Shown here piece after piece: positions 12,471 to 20,315 of a stretch of DNA of 21,266 nt. The DNA lies in contig CALGGJ010000092.1 in assembly GCA_937915745.1 (NCBI GenBank), positions 1 through 21,266 on the forward strand, read 5' to 3'. Origin of the DNA: an uncultured Prevotellaceae bacterium. GTDB lineage: Bacteria; Bacteroidota; Bacteroidia; Bacteroidales; Bacteroidaceae. The position numbers were made by a program, and so were the translations under genes. The notes below the pieces were generated by a model that worked only from the letters and a program-made list of their open reading frames with translations, did not search any database and was not told the origin of the DNA. Position 1 is the stretch's first letter, and the number at the start of each line of letters is the position of its first letter.

Positions 12471-13093
12471 TGGAAGTATCAGTTTTAAACATTAAAGGCC
12501 AAGATACTGGCAAGAAGGTCGAATTGAATGACGCTATCTTCGGAATTGAACCTAACGACCACGTTGTTTATCTTGCAGTAAAGCAGTATTTGGCAGCTCA
12601 GCGCCAGGGAACACACAAATCCAAGGAAAGAAGCGAAATTGCAGGTTCAACCCGCAAACTCATACGCCAGAAAGGTGGCGGTGGGGCACGTAGAGGTGAC
12701 ATCAAATCGCCGTTGCTCAGAGGCGGAGGCCGCGTGTTCGGCCCGCGTCCGCGCGACTATTGGTTCAAACTCAACAAGAAGGTTAAGAGCCTGGCCCGCA
12801 AGAGTGCACTGACATATAAGCAACAACAGAATGCAATCATCGTTGTGGAAGACTTTGAGTTTGACGCTCCTAAGACAAAGTCGTTCGTCGATTTGCAGAA
12901 GAACCTCAAGATTGAAGGAAAGAAGTTGCTCCTTGTCTTGCCAGAGAATAATAACAATATTTACTTGTCGGCCCGCAACATACAAAGAGTGGAAGTGTCT
13001 GCTGCACGTTTGCTCAACACATACAAGGTGATGAACTCGAACGTGATGGTAGTGACAGAAAATGCTCTGAAGGTGGTCAACGAAACATTCTAA
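12470..13093 (+). CDS. rplD: 50S ribosomal protein L4 (uL4)
   Basis: A 207-residue exit-tunnel protein. The tunnel loop 'TRKLIRQKGGGGARRGDIKS' (about residues 62-81) and 'GGGRVFGPRPRDY' are intact. In E. coli L4 also represses the S10 operon; no matching leader structure was identified here. The start is fixed by the one-base overlap with rplC. Confidence 0.97.
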   Translation: MEVSVLNIKGQDTGKKVELNDAIFGIEPNDHVVYLAVKQYLAAQRQGTHKSKERSEIAGSTRKLIRQKGGGGARRGDIKSPLLRGGGRVFGPRPRDYWFKLNKKVKSLARKSALTYKQQQNAIIVVEDFEFDAPKTKSFVDLQKNLKIEGKKLLLVLPENNNNIYLSARNIQRVEVSAARLLNTYKVMNSNVMVVTENALKVVNETF

Positions 13094-13097
13094 CAAG

Positions 13098-13104
13098 AAG
13101 GAGG
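13098..13104 (+). promoter_or_regulatory. Shine-Dalgarno site of rplW
   Basis: AAGGAGG lies 8 nt before the rplW ATG. It is a full Shine-Dalgarno match inside a cluster whose leading genes have none. Confidence 0.6.
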
Positions 13105-13112
13105 AACACAAT

Positions 13113-13406
13113 ATGGCATATATAATCAAACCATTGGTCACAGAAAAAATGACCGCTGTCACAGAGAAGCAGAACAATAAGTTCGGTTTTATTGTGCATC
13201 CTAAGGCAAACAAGATTGAGATTCAAAAGGAAATAGAAGCTAAGTATAACGTAAATGTAGTTTCAGTAAACACAATGAGATATGCCGGCAAACGTAAGAG
13301 CCGCTATACTCGTTCAGGTGTAATAAAGGGACAGAGGAATGCCTATAAAAAGGCTATCGTGACCCTGAAAGAAGGTGAGACTATAGATTTCTTTAGTAAC
13401 ATTTAA
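13113..13406 (+). CDS. rplW: 50S ribosomal protein L23 (uL23)
   Basis: A 97-residue protein at the tunnel exit that docks trigger factor and SRP. 'IIKPLVTEKMT' at the start, 'FIVHPKANKIEIQKEIEAKY' and 'RSGVIKGQRNAYKKAIVTL' are typical. Length is normal. It starts 19 nt after rplD and ends 5 nt before rplB. Confidence 0.97.
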   Translation: MAYIIKPLVTEKMTAVTEKQNNKFGFIVHPKANKIEIQKEIEAKYNVNVVSVNTMRYAGKRKSRYTRSGVIKGQRNAYKKAIVTLKEGETIDFFSNI

Positions 13407-13411
13407 TAAAA

Positions 13412-14236
13412 ATGGGTATTCGTAAATTCAGACCAATTACTCCTGGTCAAAGACACAAAGCTATTGGCACATTCGATGATGTTACTACATCTGTGCCAGA
13501 GAAAACTCTTGTTTTCGGAAAGAAAAGCACTGGTGGTCGCAACAACTACGGACGCATGACCGTAAGATACAGAGGCGGAGGACACAAGAGGCTCATTCGT
13601 ATCATCGACTTCAAGAGAGATAAGGACGGAATACCAGCTGTAGTGAAGACTATAGAGTACGACCCTAACCGTTCGGCTCGTATAGCCCTCCTCTTTTATG
13701 CAGATGGTGAAAAACGTTACATCGTCGCCCCTAACGGACTGCAGGTAGGAACAACTCTGATGTCTGGCGACACTGCCACACCGGATTTGGGCAATACACT
13801 GCCACTCCAGAACATCCCAGTCGGAACTGTTATCCATAACATCGAACTGCGCCCCGGACAGGGAGCCAAGATGGTGAGATCGGCTGGTAACTTTGCTCAG
13901 TTGACATCACGCGAAGGACGTTATTGTGTAATCAAACTGCCTTCAGGTGAAATTAGAAAAGTTCTTTCAGTTTGCCGTGCAACAATCGGCAGCGTAAGCA
14001 ACTCTGACCATGCACTCGAATCTTCAGGTAAGGCTGGACGCTCGCGTTGGCTTGGACGCCGACCACACAACCGTGGTGTTGTCATGAACCCACATGATCA
14101 CCCGATGGGTGGTGGTGAAGGACGCCAGTCAGGAGGACACCCGCGTTCACGCAAGGGCTTGTATGCAAAGGGACTTCAGACTCGTGCCCCTAAGAAGGCT
14201 TCAAACAAGTACATTATCGAAAGACGTAAAAAGTAA
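13412..14236 (+). CDS. rplB: 50S ribosomal protein L2 (uL2)
   Basis: A 274-residue protein required for subunit association and peptidyl-transferase activity. It shows 'GRMTVRYRGGGHKRLIRIID' in the N-terminal RNA-binding part and 'NPHDHPMGGGEGR' near the C-terminus, with the conserved functional His at residue 230. Full family length. It begins 5 nt after rplW with an A/T-rich start region and no Shine-Dalgarno. Confidence 0.98.
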   Translation: MGIRKFRPITPGQRHKAIGTFDDVTTSVPEKTLVFGKKSTGGRNNYGRMTVRYRGGGHKRLIRIIDFKRDKDGIPAVVKTIEYDPNRSARIALLFYADGEKRYIVAPNGLQVGTTLMSGDTATPDLGNTLPLQNIPVGTVIHNIELRPGQGAKMVRSAGNFAQLTSREGRYCVIKLPSGEIRKVLSVCRATIGSVSNSDHALESSGKAGRSRWLGRRPHNRGVVMNPHDHPMGGGEGRQSGGHPRSRKGLYAKGLQTRAPKKASNKYIIERRKK

Positions 14237-14256
14237 CAATGTTAACTAAGTAAATT

Positions 14257-14526
14257 ATGAGTCGATCACTAAAAAAAGGTCCATATATTAATGTAAAGCT
14301 CGAAAAGAAAGTGCTCGCAATGAATGAGAGCGGGAAAAAGAGCGTAATTAAATCTTGGGCCAGAGCTTCAATGATTTCCCCGGACTTTGTGGGACATACA
14401 ATTGCAGTTCATAACGGAAACAAGTTCATCCCTGTTTACATCACAGAAAACATGGTCGGACACAAACTAGGTGAGTTTGCGCTCACACGTACGTTCCGAG
14501 GACATGCAGGTAACAGGAAGAAATAA
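14257..14526 (+). CDS. rpsS: 30S ribosomal protein S19 (uS19)
   Basis: An 89-residue small-subunit head protein that contacts S13 and the A-site region. 'SRSLKKGPYI' at the start, 'MISPDFVGHTIAVHNGNKFI' and 'MVGHKLGEFALTRTFRGH' are diagnostic. Length is standard. It lies 20 nt after rplB and 39 nt before rplV. Confidence 0.98.
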   Translation: MSRSLKKGPYINVKLEKKVLAMNESGKKSVIKSWARASMISPDFVGHTIAVHNGNKFIPVYITENMVGHKLGEFALTRTFRGHAGNRKK

Positions 14527-14565
14527 AAGATTCAACGAACAAAGCGAAACAAAGAAAACAAAATA

Positions 14566-14970
14566 ATGGGATCAAGAAAAAAATTAACGGCCCAAAAGCA
14601 CAAAGAGGCCAAAAAGACTGTCTATTCGGCTAGTCTGCGCAATGTCCCGACATCTCCACGCAAAATGCGTTATGTGGTTGATCTTGTCAGAGGCATGGAG
14701 GTGAGCAAGGCTTTGGCTACACTGAGGTTCTGCTCGAAAGCTGCCTCTAACGATCTCGAGAAGGTAGTACGTTCCGCAATTGCTAACTGGGAACAGAAAA
14801 ACGAACGAAAGGCAGAAAACGGTGAATTGTATATCACCCGAATCTTTGTCGATGAAGGCGCTACACTCAAACGTATGAGACCTGCACCACAAGGAAGAGG
14901 ATACAGAATTCGCAAGCGTTCCAACCATGTCACAGTTTTTGTGGACGCTAAAACTAAAGAGGAGGATTAA
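14566..14970 (+). CDS. rplV: 50S ribosomal protein L22 (uL22)
   Basis: A 134-residue exit-tunnel protein. It carries an N-terminal extension of roughly 20 basic residues compared with the 110-residue E. coli protein. The core 'LRNVPTSPRKMRYVVDLVRG' and the tunnel hairpin 'PAPQGRGYRIRKRSNHVTV' are intact. The start ATG lies after an A-rich stretch. rpsC follows after 2 nt, with its Shine-Dalgarno inside the end of this gene. Confidence 0.97.
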   Translation: MGSRKKLTAQKHKEAKKTVYSASLRNVPTSPRKMRYVVDLVRGMEVSKALATLRFCSKAASNDLEKVVRSAIANWEQKNERKAENGELYITRIFVDEGATLKRMRPAPQGRGYRIRKRSNHVTVFVDAKTKEED

Positions 14971-14972
14971 CT

Positions 14973-15692
14973 ATGGGACAGAAATGTAATCCAATAAGCA
15001 ACCGTCTGGGAATTGTCCGCGGATGGGATTCAAACTGGTTTGGTGGTAACAGCTTCGGTGACAATATCCTTGAGGATAGTATGATTCGTAAGTACCTCAA
15101 TGCCCGCCTGGCCAAAGCAAGTGTCTCCAAGATAGTAATTGAGCGTACTCTTAAGCTCGTCACAATCACCGTGTGCACTGCACGTCCGGGAATTATCATC
15201 GGTAAGGGTGGACAAGAGGTGGACAAACTGAAAGAAGAACTCAAAAAACTCACCGACAAAGATGTTCAGATTAACATCTACGAAGTGAAGCGCCCAGAAC
15301 TCGATGCTGTAATCGTTGCTAACAACATTGCACGTCAGATAGAAGGGAAAATTGCGTACAGACGCGCTATCAAAACTGCCATTGCCAACACCATGCGCTC
15401 AGGTGCAGAAGGTATCAAGGTGCAGATTTCCGGACGTCTTAACGGCGCAGAAATGTCACGCTCTGAAATGTATAAGGAGGGTAGAACTCCATTGCACACA
15501 CTCCGTGCCGATATCGACTACTGCCTGGCTGAAGCACTCACAAAAGTGGGACTCCTTGGCATCAAGGTATGGATTTGCAGGGGTGAGATATTCGGAAAGA
15601 AAGACTTGGCTCCAAACTTCACACAAGCAAAGGATGCCGGCCGTGGCAACAGCGGTGGTAGAAGATTTAGAAACAGAAAGCCTAACCGTTAA
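14973..15692 (+). CDS. rpsC: 30S ribosomal protein S3 (uS3)
   Basis: A 239-residue protein at the mRNA entry channel. The N-terminal 'GQKCNPISNRLGIVRGWDS', the KH-domain motif 'RPGIIIGKGGQEVDKL' (about residues 70-85) and the C-terminal 'GLLGIKVWICRGEIFGK' are conserved. An AGAGGAGG Shine-Dalgarno (14958-14965) lies 7 nt before the ATG, inside the end of rplV. Confidence 0.98.
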   Translation: MGQKCNPISNRLGIVRGWDSNWFGGNSFGDNILEDSMIRKYLNARLAKASVSKIVIERTLKLVTITVCTARPGIIIGKGGQEVDKLKEELKKLTDKDVQINIYEVKRPELDAVIVANNIARQIEGKIAYRRAIKTAIANTMRSGAEGIKVQISGRLNGAEMSRSEMYKEGRTPLHTLRADIDYCLAEALTKVGLLGIKVWICRGEIFGKKDLAPNFTQAKDAGRGNSGGRRFRNRKPNR

Positions 15693-15703
15693 ATTCGACA
15701 AAC

Positions 15704-16135
15704 ATGTTACAGCCTAAAAGACAAAAATACAGAAGACCGCAAAAAGGACGCGGCCGCTTGAAGGGTGTTTCCCACAGGGGAACAGAACTAGCTTTTGGTA
15801 GCTTCGGCATCAAGGCACTGCAGACTCGCTGGATATCAGCACAGCAGATTGAGGCTGCACGTGTGGCTATCACACGTCACATGCAGCGTCAGGGTCAGGT
15901 CTGGATCAGAATCTTCCCTGATAAACCAATCACAAAGAAGCCTGCAGACGTCCGCATGGGTAAGGGTAAGGGAGATCCATACAAATATGTATTTCCTGCC
16001 AAACCAGGACGCATACTCTTTGAAATTGAAGGTGTTCCATACGAGATAGCCAAGGAAGCACTGCGACTCGGCGCTCAGAAACTGCCTACTACAACTAAGT
16101 TTATTGTAAGACGCGACTACGACAAAAACGCTTAA
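15704..16135 (+). CDS. rplP: 50S ribosomal protein L16 (uL16)
   Basis: A 143-residue protein near the A-site tRNA elbow. 'MLQPKRQKYRRPQKGR' at the start, 'RVAITRHMQRQGQVWIRIFP'-type core (Thr-Arg-His, Arg-Ile-Phe-Pro) and 'RMGKGKGDPYKYVFPAKPGR' are characteristic. Length is slightly above the 136 residues of E. coli. rpmC follows after 5 nt. Confidence 0.98.
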   Translation: MLQPKRQKYRRPQKGRGRLKGVSHRGTELAFGSFGIKALQTRWISAQQIEAARVAITRHMQRQGQVWIRIFPDKPITKKPADVRMGKGKGDPYKYVFPAKPGRILFEIEGVPYEIAKEALRLGAQKLPTTTKFIVRRDYDKNA

Positions 16136-16140
16136 AGGTT

Positions 16141-16335
16141 ATGAAAATTGCAGAGATAAGAGAATTGACAACTGCCGAGCTCACAGAGCGCCTTGAGGCA
16201 GAGGTTGCCAACTACACAAACATGAAGTTCAACCACCATGTCTCTCCAGTAGAGGACAACTCTCAGATTAAGAAGCTGCGTCGTGATATCGCACGTATGA
16301 AATGCGAATTGCGTCAGAGAGAACTTAACAAATAA
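16141..16335 (+). CDS. rpmC: 50S ribosomal protein L29 (uL29)
   Basis: A 64-residue two-helix protein at the tunnel exit beside L23. 'IAEIRELTTAELTERLEAEV' and the final 'LRRDIARMKCELRQRELNK' match the family. Standard length. The start is preceded by AAAGGTT, a weak Shine-Dalgarno-like word. Confidence 0.96.
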   Translation: MKIAEIRELTTAELTERLEAEVANYTNMKFNHHVSPVEDNSQIKKLRRDIARMKCELRQRELNK

Positions 16336-16347
16336 AACAGCATCTAC

Positions 16348-16605
16348 ATGGAAGATAGAAATTTAAGAAAACAGAGAACGGGTGTCGTTGTCAGCAATAA
16401 AATGGATAAGACCATCGTAGTTGCTGCCAAGTTTAAGGAAAAGCACCCAATTTATGGTAAATTTGTCAGCAAGACAAAGAAATACCATGCTCATGACGAA
16501 AAAAATGAGTGCAATGTGGGCGACACAGTACTCATCATGGAGACACGTCCGCTGAGCAAGACGAAAAGATGGAGAGTAGTTAACATAGTAGAAAGAGCTA
16601 AGTAA
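16348..16605 (+). CDS. rpsQ: 30S ribosomal protein S17 (uS17)
   Basis: An 85-residue OB-fold protein that binds 16S rRNA early in assembly. 'RKQRTGVVVSNKMDKTIVV' and 'GDTVLIMETRPLSKTKRWRV' are diagnostic. Standard length. It ends 2 nt before rplN, so the traditional S10/spc boundary is closed up here with no room for a promoter between. Confidence 0.98.
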   Translation: MEDRNLRKQRTGVVVSNKMDKTIVVAAKFKEKHPIYGKFVSKTKKYHAHDEKNECNVGDTVLIMETRPLSKTKRWRVVNIVERAK

Positions 16606-16607
16606 TT

Positions 16608-16973
16608 ATGATACAGGTAGAATCAAGATTGACAGTTGCTGACAACAGCGGCGCACGCGAAGTGCTCTGTATTCGTGTACTTGGTGGCACTCGCCGTCGC
16701 TATGCTACTGTAGGCGACATTATCGTAGTCGCCGTAAAAAACGTTATTCCTTCGAGCGAGATAAAGAAAGGTACTATATCAAAGGCCTTGATTGTGCGCA
16801 CAAAAAAGGAAGTCAGACGTGCAGACGGATCATATATCCGATTTGACGACAATGCATGTGTGCTCTTGAGCAATACTGGTGAAATGAGGGGAAGCCGTAT
16901 TTTCGGACCAGTTGCCCGTGAACTCCGTGCTGTTAACATGAAAGTAGTTTCTTTGGCTACTGAGGTTCTTTAA
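16608..16973 (+). CDS. rplN: 50S ribosomal protein L14 (uL14)
   Basis: A 121-residue interface protein contacting 16S rRNA and L19. 'MIQVESRLTVADNSGAREV' at the start and 'GTRRRYATVGDIIVVAVK' are diagnostic, and the protein ends 'KVVSLATEVL'. Standard length. In E. coli it starts the spc operon; here it follows rpsQ by 2 nt. Confidence 0.98.
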   Translation: MIQVESRLTVADNSGAREVLCIRVLGGTRRRYATVGDIIVVAVKNVIPSSEIKKGTISKALIVRTKKEVRRADGSYIRFDDNACVLLSNTGEMRGSRIFGPVARELRAVNMKVVSLATEVL

Positions 16974-16992
16974 CTTTAGAATACACAGAGTA

Positions 16993-17313
16993 ATGAGTAA
17001 ATTACATATAAAGAAAGGCGACACGGTCTTTGTGAATGCCGGAAACTATAAAGGACAGACAGGTAAGGTCCTGAAGGTTCTGGTGGAAAAGCAACGCGCC
17101 GTAGTCGAGGGTGTGAACATCGTATCGAAAAGTACTAAGCCAAGTGCGCAACACCCACAAGGAGGTATTATCAAGCAAGAAGCTCCTATACATATATCTA
17201 ACTTGAATGTAGTAGATCCTAAAACAGGAAAGGCCACACGTGTCGGACGTAAGATTGGGGCAAACGGCAAATTAGTTCGCTATGCTAAAAAGTCAGGGGA
17301 GGAGCTTCAATGA
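16993..17313 (+). CDS. rplX: 50S ribosomal protein L24 (uL24)
   Basis: A 106-residue assembly-initiating protein with an N-terminal KOW motif ('KKGDTVFVNAGNYKGQTGKV', residues 7-26). The C-terminal 'RVGRKIGANGKLVRYAKKSG' is typical. Its TGA stop (17311-17313) overlaps the rplE ATG (17310) by four bases. Confidence 0.97.
   Translation: MSKLHIKKGDTVFVNAGNYKGQTGKVLKVLVEKQRAVVEGVNIVSKSTKPSAQHPQGGIIKQEAPIHISNLNVVDPKTGKATRVGRKIGANGKLVRYAKKSGEELQ
17296..17304 (+). promoter_or_regulatory. Shine-Dalgarno site of rplE
   Basis: GGGGAGGAG lies 5 nt before the rplE ATG, inside rplX. Together with the 4-nt overlap it indicates coupled translation. Confidence 0.6.
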
Positions 17314-17864
17314 GTACAACTGCAAATCTTAAGAATGTTTATGCAGAGCAGATTGCTCCTGCATTAATGAAACAGTTCAACTATTCTTCGCCGATGCAAA
17401 TACCGGTTCTGAAGAAGATAGTAGTGAACCAAGGACTTGGAATGGCTACGGCCGACAAGAAGGTTATTGAAGTGGCTATTGAAGAAATAGCTCAGATTAC
17501 AGGTCAGAAACCTGTTGCTACGATGTCGAAAAAGGATATTTCAAATTTCCACCTTCGCAAGAAAATGCCGATAGGCGTGATGGTCACCCTTCGCAGACAA
17601 CGTATGTATGAGTTCCTCGAGAAGTTGATACGTGTCTCTCTGCCTCGCATCCGTGACTTTAAGGGAATTGAGAGCAAGTTTGACGGACGCGGAAATTATA
17701 CCCTCGGTATTCAAGAACAAATCATATTCCCAGAAATAAACATCGACCAAGTCGATAAAATCATGGGTATGAACATCACGTTCGTGACTTCTGCAAAGAC
17801 CGATGAAGAGGGATATGCTCTTTTGAAAGCATTTGGATTACCATTTAAGGACGCTAACAAATAA
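17310..17864 (+). CDS. rplE: 50S ribosomal protein L5 (uL5)
   Basis: A 184-residue 5S-rRNA-binding protein of the central protuberance. 'VPVLKKIVVNQGLG'-type start (here 'IPVLKKIVVNQGLGMA'), 'TGQKPVATMSKKDISNF' and 'GRGNYTLGIQEQIIFPEI' are diagnostic. Standard length. The start overlaps rplX by four bases. rpsN follows after 5 nt. Confidence 0.98.
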   Translation: MSTTANLKNVYAEQIAPALMKQFNYSSPMQIPVLKKIVVNQGLGMATADKKVIEVAIEEIAQITGQKPVATMSKKDISNFHLRKKMPIGVMVTLRRQRMYEFLEKLIRVSLPRIRDFKGIESKFDGRGNYTLGIQEQIIFPEINIDQVDKIMGMNITFVTSAKTDEEGYALLKAFGLPFKDANK

Positions 17865-17869
17865 TCGAT

Positions 17870-18169
17870 ATGGCAAAAGAATCAATGAAAGCACGCGAGG
17901 TAAAGCGTGCAAAGCTTGTTGCAAAATACGCAGCAAAGCGTGCAGCACTGAAGAAGATTGTAGCTACGGGCGACCCAATGGAAGCTTATGAGGCTGCACG
18001 GAAACTTCAGTCAATTCCTGCAAACGCAAATCCGATTCGCCTTCACAACCGTTGCAAAATTACCGGACGTCCAAGAGGCTACATCCGTCAGTTCGGCATC
18101 TCGCGTATTCAGTTCAGAGAGATGGCATCGGCAGGATTAATTCCAGGTGTAAAGAAGGCCAGCTGGTAA
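17870..18169 (+). CDS. rpsN: 30S ribosomal protein S14 (uS14), zinc-free type
   Basis: A 99-residue protein of the small-subunit head. It is the long, zinc-independent form: only one Cys ('NRCKITGRPRG') is present, and the paired CxxC motifs of the short form are absent. The C-terminal 'GLIPGVKKASW' is conserved. A 52-nt gap with a hairpin separates it from rpsH. Confidence 0.98.
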   Translation: MAKESMKAREVKRAKLVAKYAAKRAALKKIVATGDPMEAYEAARKLQSIPANANPIRLHNRCKITGRPRGYIRQFGISRIQFREMASAGLIPGVKKASW

Positions 18170-18181
18170 ACAAACCTTATT

Positions 18182-18216
18182 ATTAAATATTGTCGGGGTG
18201 TCCCGATTAATTTAAT
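18182..18216 (+). promoter_or_regulatory. Hairpin in the rpsN-rpsH gap, possible regulatory site
   Basis: TCGGG (18193-18197) pairs with CCCGA (18202-18206) around a GTGT loop. An outer ATTAAAT (18182-18188) pairs with ATTTAAT (18210-18216) across a small interior loop. The result is a 7+5 bp interrupted stem just before the rpsH ATG (18222). In E. coli S8 controls the spc operon by binding mRNA at rplX-rplE; a site directly before rpsH would be an alternative location, which is only an inference. Confidence 0.5.
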
Positions 18217-18221
18217 CTATT

Positions 18222-18617
18222 ATGACAGATCCTATTGCAGATTATCTGACGCGAATGAGAAACGCTATCATGGCCAAGCATAAGGTCGTGGAAGTGCCTG
18301 CGTCAAACTTGAAGAAGGATATTACAAAAATCCTCTTCGACAAGGGATATGTGCTTAACTACAAGTTCGTCGAAGATGGACCACAAGGAACCATCAAGAT
18401 TGCACTCAAGTACGACCCTGCAACCAAAGAAAGCGCTATCAAGTGCTTGAAGAGAGTGTCTAGGCCAGGACTCAGGAAATACACTGGCTACAAGGACATG
18501 CCAAGAGTTATTAACGGATTGGGTATTGCAATTCTATCCACATCCAAAGGTGTAATGACAGACAAGGAGGCTTCACAACTCAAGGTGGGAGGTGAGGTCC
18601 TTTGCTACGTCTATTAA
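18222..18617 (+). CDS. rpsH: 30S ribosomal protein S8 (uS8)
   Basis: A 131-residue 16S rRNA central-domain binder. 'MTDPIADYLTRMRNA' at the start and 'RVSRPGLRKYTGYKDMP', 'GLGIAILSTSKGVMTDKEA', and the C-terminal 'GGEVLCYVY' are diagnostic. Standard length. No Shine-Dalgarno precedes it; the hairpin at 18182-18216 lies 5 nt before its start. Confidence 0.98.
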   Translation: MTDPIADYLTRMRNAIMAKHKVVEVPASNLKKDITKILFDKGYVLNYKFVEDGPQGTIKIALKYDPATKESAIKCLKRVSRPGLRKYTGYKDMPRVINGLGIAILSTSKGVMTDKEASQLKVGGEVLCYVY

Positions 18618-18621
18618 TTTC

Positions 18622-18627
18622 AGGAGG
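18622..18627 (+). promoter_or_regulatory. Shine-Dalgarno site that fixes the rplF start
   Basis: AGGAGG lies 7 nt before the ATG at 18635. It supports that start over an in-frame upstream ORF opening at 18602 inside rpsH. Confidence 0.65.
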
Positions 18628-18634
18628 ATTTATA

Positions 18635-19204
18635 ATGTCTAGAATTGGTAAACTACCCATTAATATTCCTGCAGGTGTGACTATCACACATAAGGATGAC
18701 ATTGTAACAGTGAAAGGTCCTAAGGGAGAACTTTCACAGTATGTGAACCCAGCTATCAAAGTCTCTGTCGAGGATGGAAAAATCACCCTCGAGGAAAATG
18801 AGACAGCTATGACCGACAACACTAAGCAGAGACATGCGTTCCATGGACTCTACCGTGCATTGCTCAACAACATGGTGGTAGGTGTGTCGGAAGGATACAA
18901 ACGAACACTGCAACTCGTGGGAGTTGGATACAGAGTCTCCAATCAGGGTAACTTGCTGGAGTTTGCACTCGGATATTCACACGCCATCGTTTTCCAAGTC
19001 CCTGCGGAAGTGAAAGTGGAAACTAAGTCAGAGAGAAACCAAGACCCGCTCATCATGCTTGAGTCATGCGACAAGCAGCTACTCGGACAAGTATGCGCCA
19101 AGATTCGTTCTTTCCGCAAGCCTGAACCTTACAAGGGAAAGGGTATCAGATTCCAGGGCGAAGTCGTTAGAAGAAAGTCTGGTAAGTCAGCTAGTGCTAA
19201 ATAA
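18635..19204 (+). CDS. rplF: 50S ribosomal protein L6 (uL6)
   Basis: A 189-residue protein near the sarcin-ricin loop and factor-binding site. 'MSRIGKLPINIPAGVTI' at the start, 'HGLYRALLNNMVVGVSEGY' and 'IRSFRKPEPYKGKGIRF' are diagnostic. The ATG at 18635 is chosen because the family starts 'MSRIGK' and a strong Shine-Dalgarno precedes it. It lies 17 nt after rpsH. Confidence 0.98.
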   Translation: MSRIGKLPINIPAGVTITHKDDIVTVKGPKGELSQYVNPAIKVSVEDGKITLEENETAMTDNTKQRHAFHGLYRALLNNMVVGVSEGYKRTLQLVGVGYRVSNQGNLLEFALGYSHAIVFQVPAEVKVETKSERNQDPLIMLESCDKQLLGQVCAKIRSFRKPEPYKGKGIRFQGEVVRRKSGKSASAK

Positions 19205-19221
19205 TTAAAAAACGATTTGTT

Positions 19222-19563
19222 ATGATAAGCAAGATAGAAAGACGTATCAAAATCAAATATAGAGTACGTAATAAGATCTCAGGTACTGCTGAGCGTCCAC
19301 GTATGTCTGTCTTCAGAAGCAACAAGCAGATTTACGTGCAGATTATCGACGACGATGCTGCAAAGACTTTGGTCGCTGCTAACTCTCTCTCTCTCGAGAA
19401 GATGAACAAGAGCGAGCAGGCACAGAAAGTCGGTGAGATGGTTGCCAAGAAAGCTCTCGAAGCTGGTATCGACACTGTCGTTTTCGACAGAAACGGATAC
19501 CTCTATCATGGAAGAATTAAAGCGGTGGCTGAGGCTGCCCGTAAGGCTGGACTTAAATTTTAA
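19222..19563 (+). CDS. rplR: 50S ribosomal protein L18 (uL18)
   Basis: A 113-residue 5S-rRNA-binding protein. 'RIKIKYRVRNKISGTAERPR', 'RSNKQIYVQIIDDDAAKTL' and the ending 'YLYHGRIKAVAEAARKAGLK' match the family. Standard length. It lies 17 nt after rplF and 8 nt before rpsE. Confidence 0.98.
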   Translation: MISKIERRIKIKYRVRNKISGTAERPRMSVFRSNKQIYVQIIDDDAAKTLVAANSLSLEKMNKSEQAQKVGEMVAKKALEAGIDTVVFDRNGYLYHGRIKAVAEAARKAGLKF

Positions 19564-19571
19564 TTGAAATT

Positions 19572-20081
19572 ATGGTTAATAGAGTAAAGATAGGAAACGA
19601 TATCGAACTTAAAGATCGATTGGTGGCTATTAATCGTGTTACTAAGGTCACGAAAGGTGGTAGAACTTTCACTTTCGCCGCTATTGTCGTAGTTGGCGAC
19701 GGGAAAGGTGTTGTCGGTTACGGACTCGGTAAGGCTGGGGAAGTGACAGCGGCCATCGCTAAGGGTGTTGAATCTGCTAAGAAGAACTTGGTTAAGATAC
19801 CTGTTCTCAACGGTACTGTGCCACACGAGGCTTACGGTAAGTTCGGTGGAGCAAGAGTACTCATCATGCCGGCTGCTCAAGGTACAGGAGTTGTGGCTGG
19901 TGGTGCTATGCGTGCCGTATTCGAGAGCATCGGTATTACTGACGTCCTCGCTAAGTCGAAGGGATCATCAAACCCACACAACCTCGTGAAGGCTACAATC
20001 AACACTCTCGCTAACATGCGCGACCCTAAGACAGTCGCACAAAACAGAGGTGTCAGTCTTAATAAAGTGTTCAACGGTTAA
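19572..20081 (+). CDS. rpsE: 30S ribosomal protein S5 (uS5)
   Basis: A 169-residue protein near the mRNA entry and decoding fidelity site. 'LVAINRVTKVTKGGRTF' (residues 17-33) and 'VGDGKGVVGYGLGKAGEV' are diagnostic, as is 'TGVVAGGAMRAVFESIGI'. Standard length. rpmD follows after 14 nt. Confidence 0.98.
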   Translation: MVNRVKIGNDIELKDRLVAINRVTKVTKGGRTFTFAAIVVVGDGKGVVGYGLGKAGEVTAAIAKGVESAKKNLVKIPVLNGTVPHEAYGKFGGARVLIMPAAQGTGVVAGGAMRAVFESIGITDVLAKSKGSSNPHNLVKATINTLANMRDPKTVAQNRGVSLNKVFNG

Positions 20082-20095
20082 CGAGTTTTTCTAAT

Positions 20096-20272
20096 ATGGC
20101 AACAATTAAAATAAAGCAGGTCAAAAGCCGTAACAACAGGCCCATCGACCAGAAAAGAACGCTCGACTCCCTCGGACTTACGAGAATCAACAAGGTTGTT
20201 GAGCACGAGGACTCACCAACACTCAGAGGTATGATACGCAAAGTACAACATCTGGTGGAAGTACTCGACTAA
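20096..20272 (+). CDS. rpmD: 50S ribosomal protein L30 (uL30)
   Basis: A 58-residue protein: 'MATIKIKQVKSRNN' at the start, then 'KRTLDSLGLTRINKVVEHED' and 'GMIRKVQHLVEVLD' at the end. These match the family. Standard length, small enough to be missed by a length cut-off. It sits in the usual place between rpsE and rplO, 14 nt after the first and 43 nt before the second. Confidence 0.96.
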   Translation: MATIKIKQVKSRNNRPIDQKRTLDSLGLTRINKVVEHEDSPTLRGMIRKVQHLVEVLD

Positions 20273-20315
20273 AAAGTGTGTGATAACAAGTGAATAACGT
20301 ATAAATTACTTACAA

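Noticed and set aside
18602..18634. Upstream start of rplF inside rpsH
   Set aside because: The family starts at MSRIGK (18635) and a strong Shine-Dalgarno precedes that ATG.
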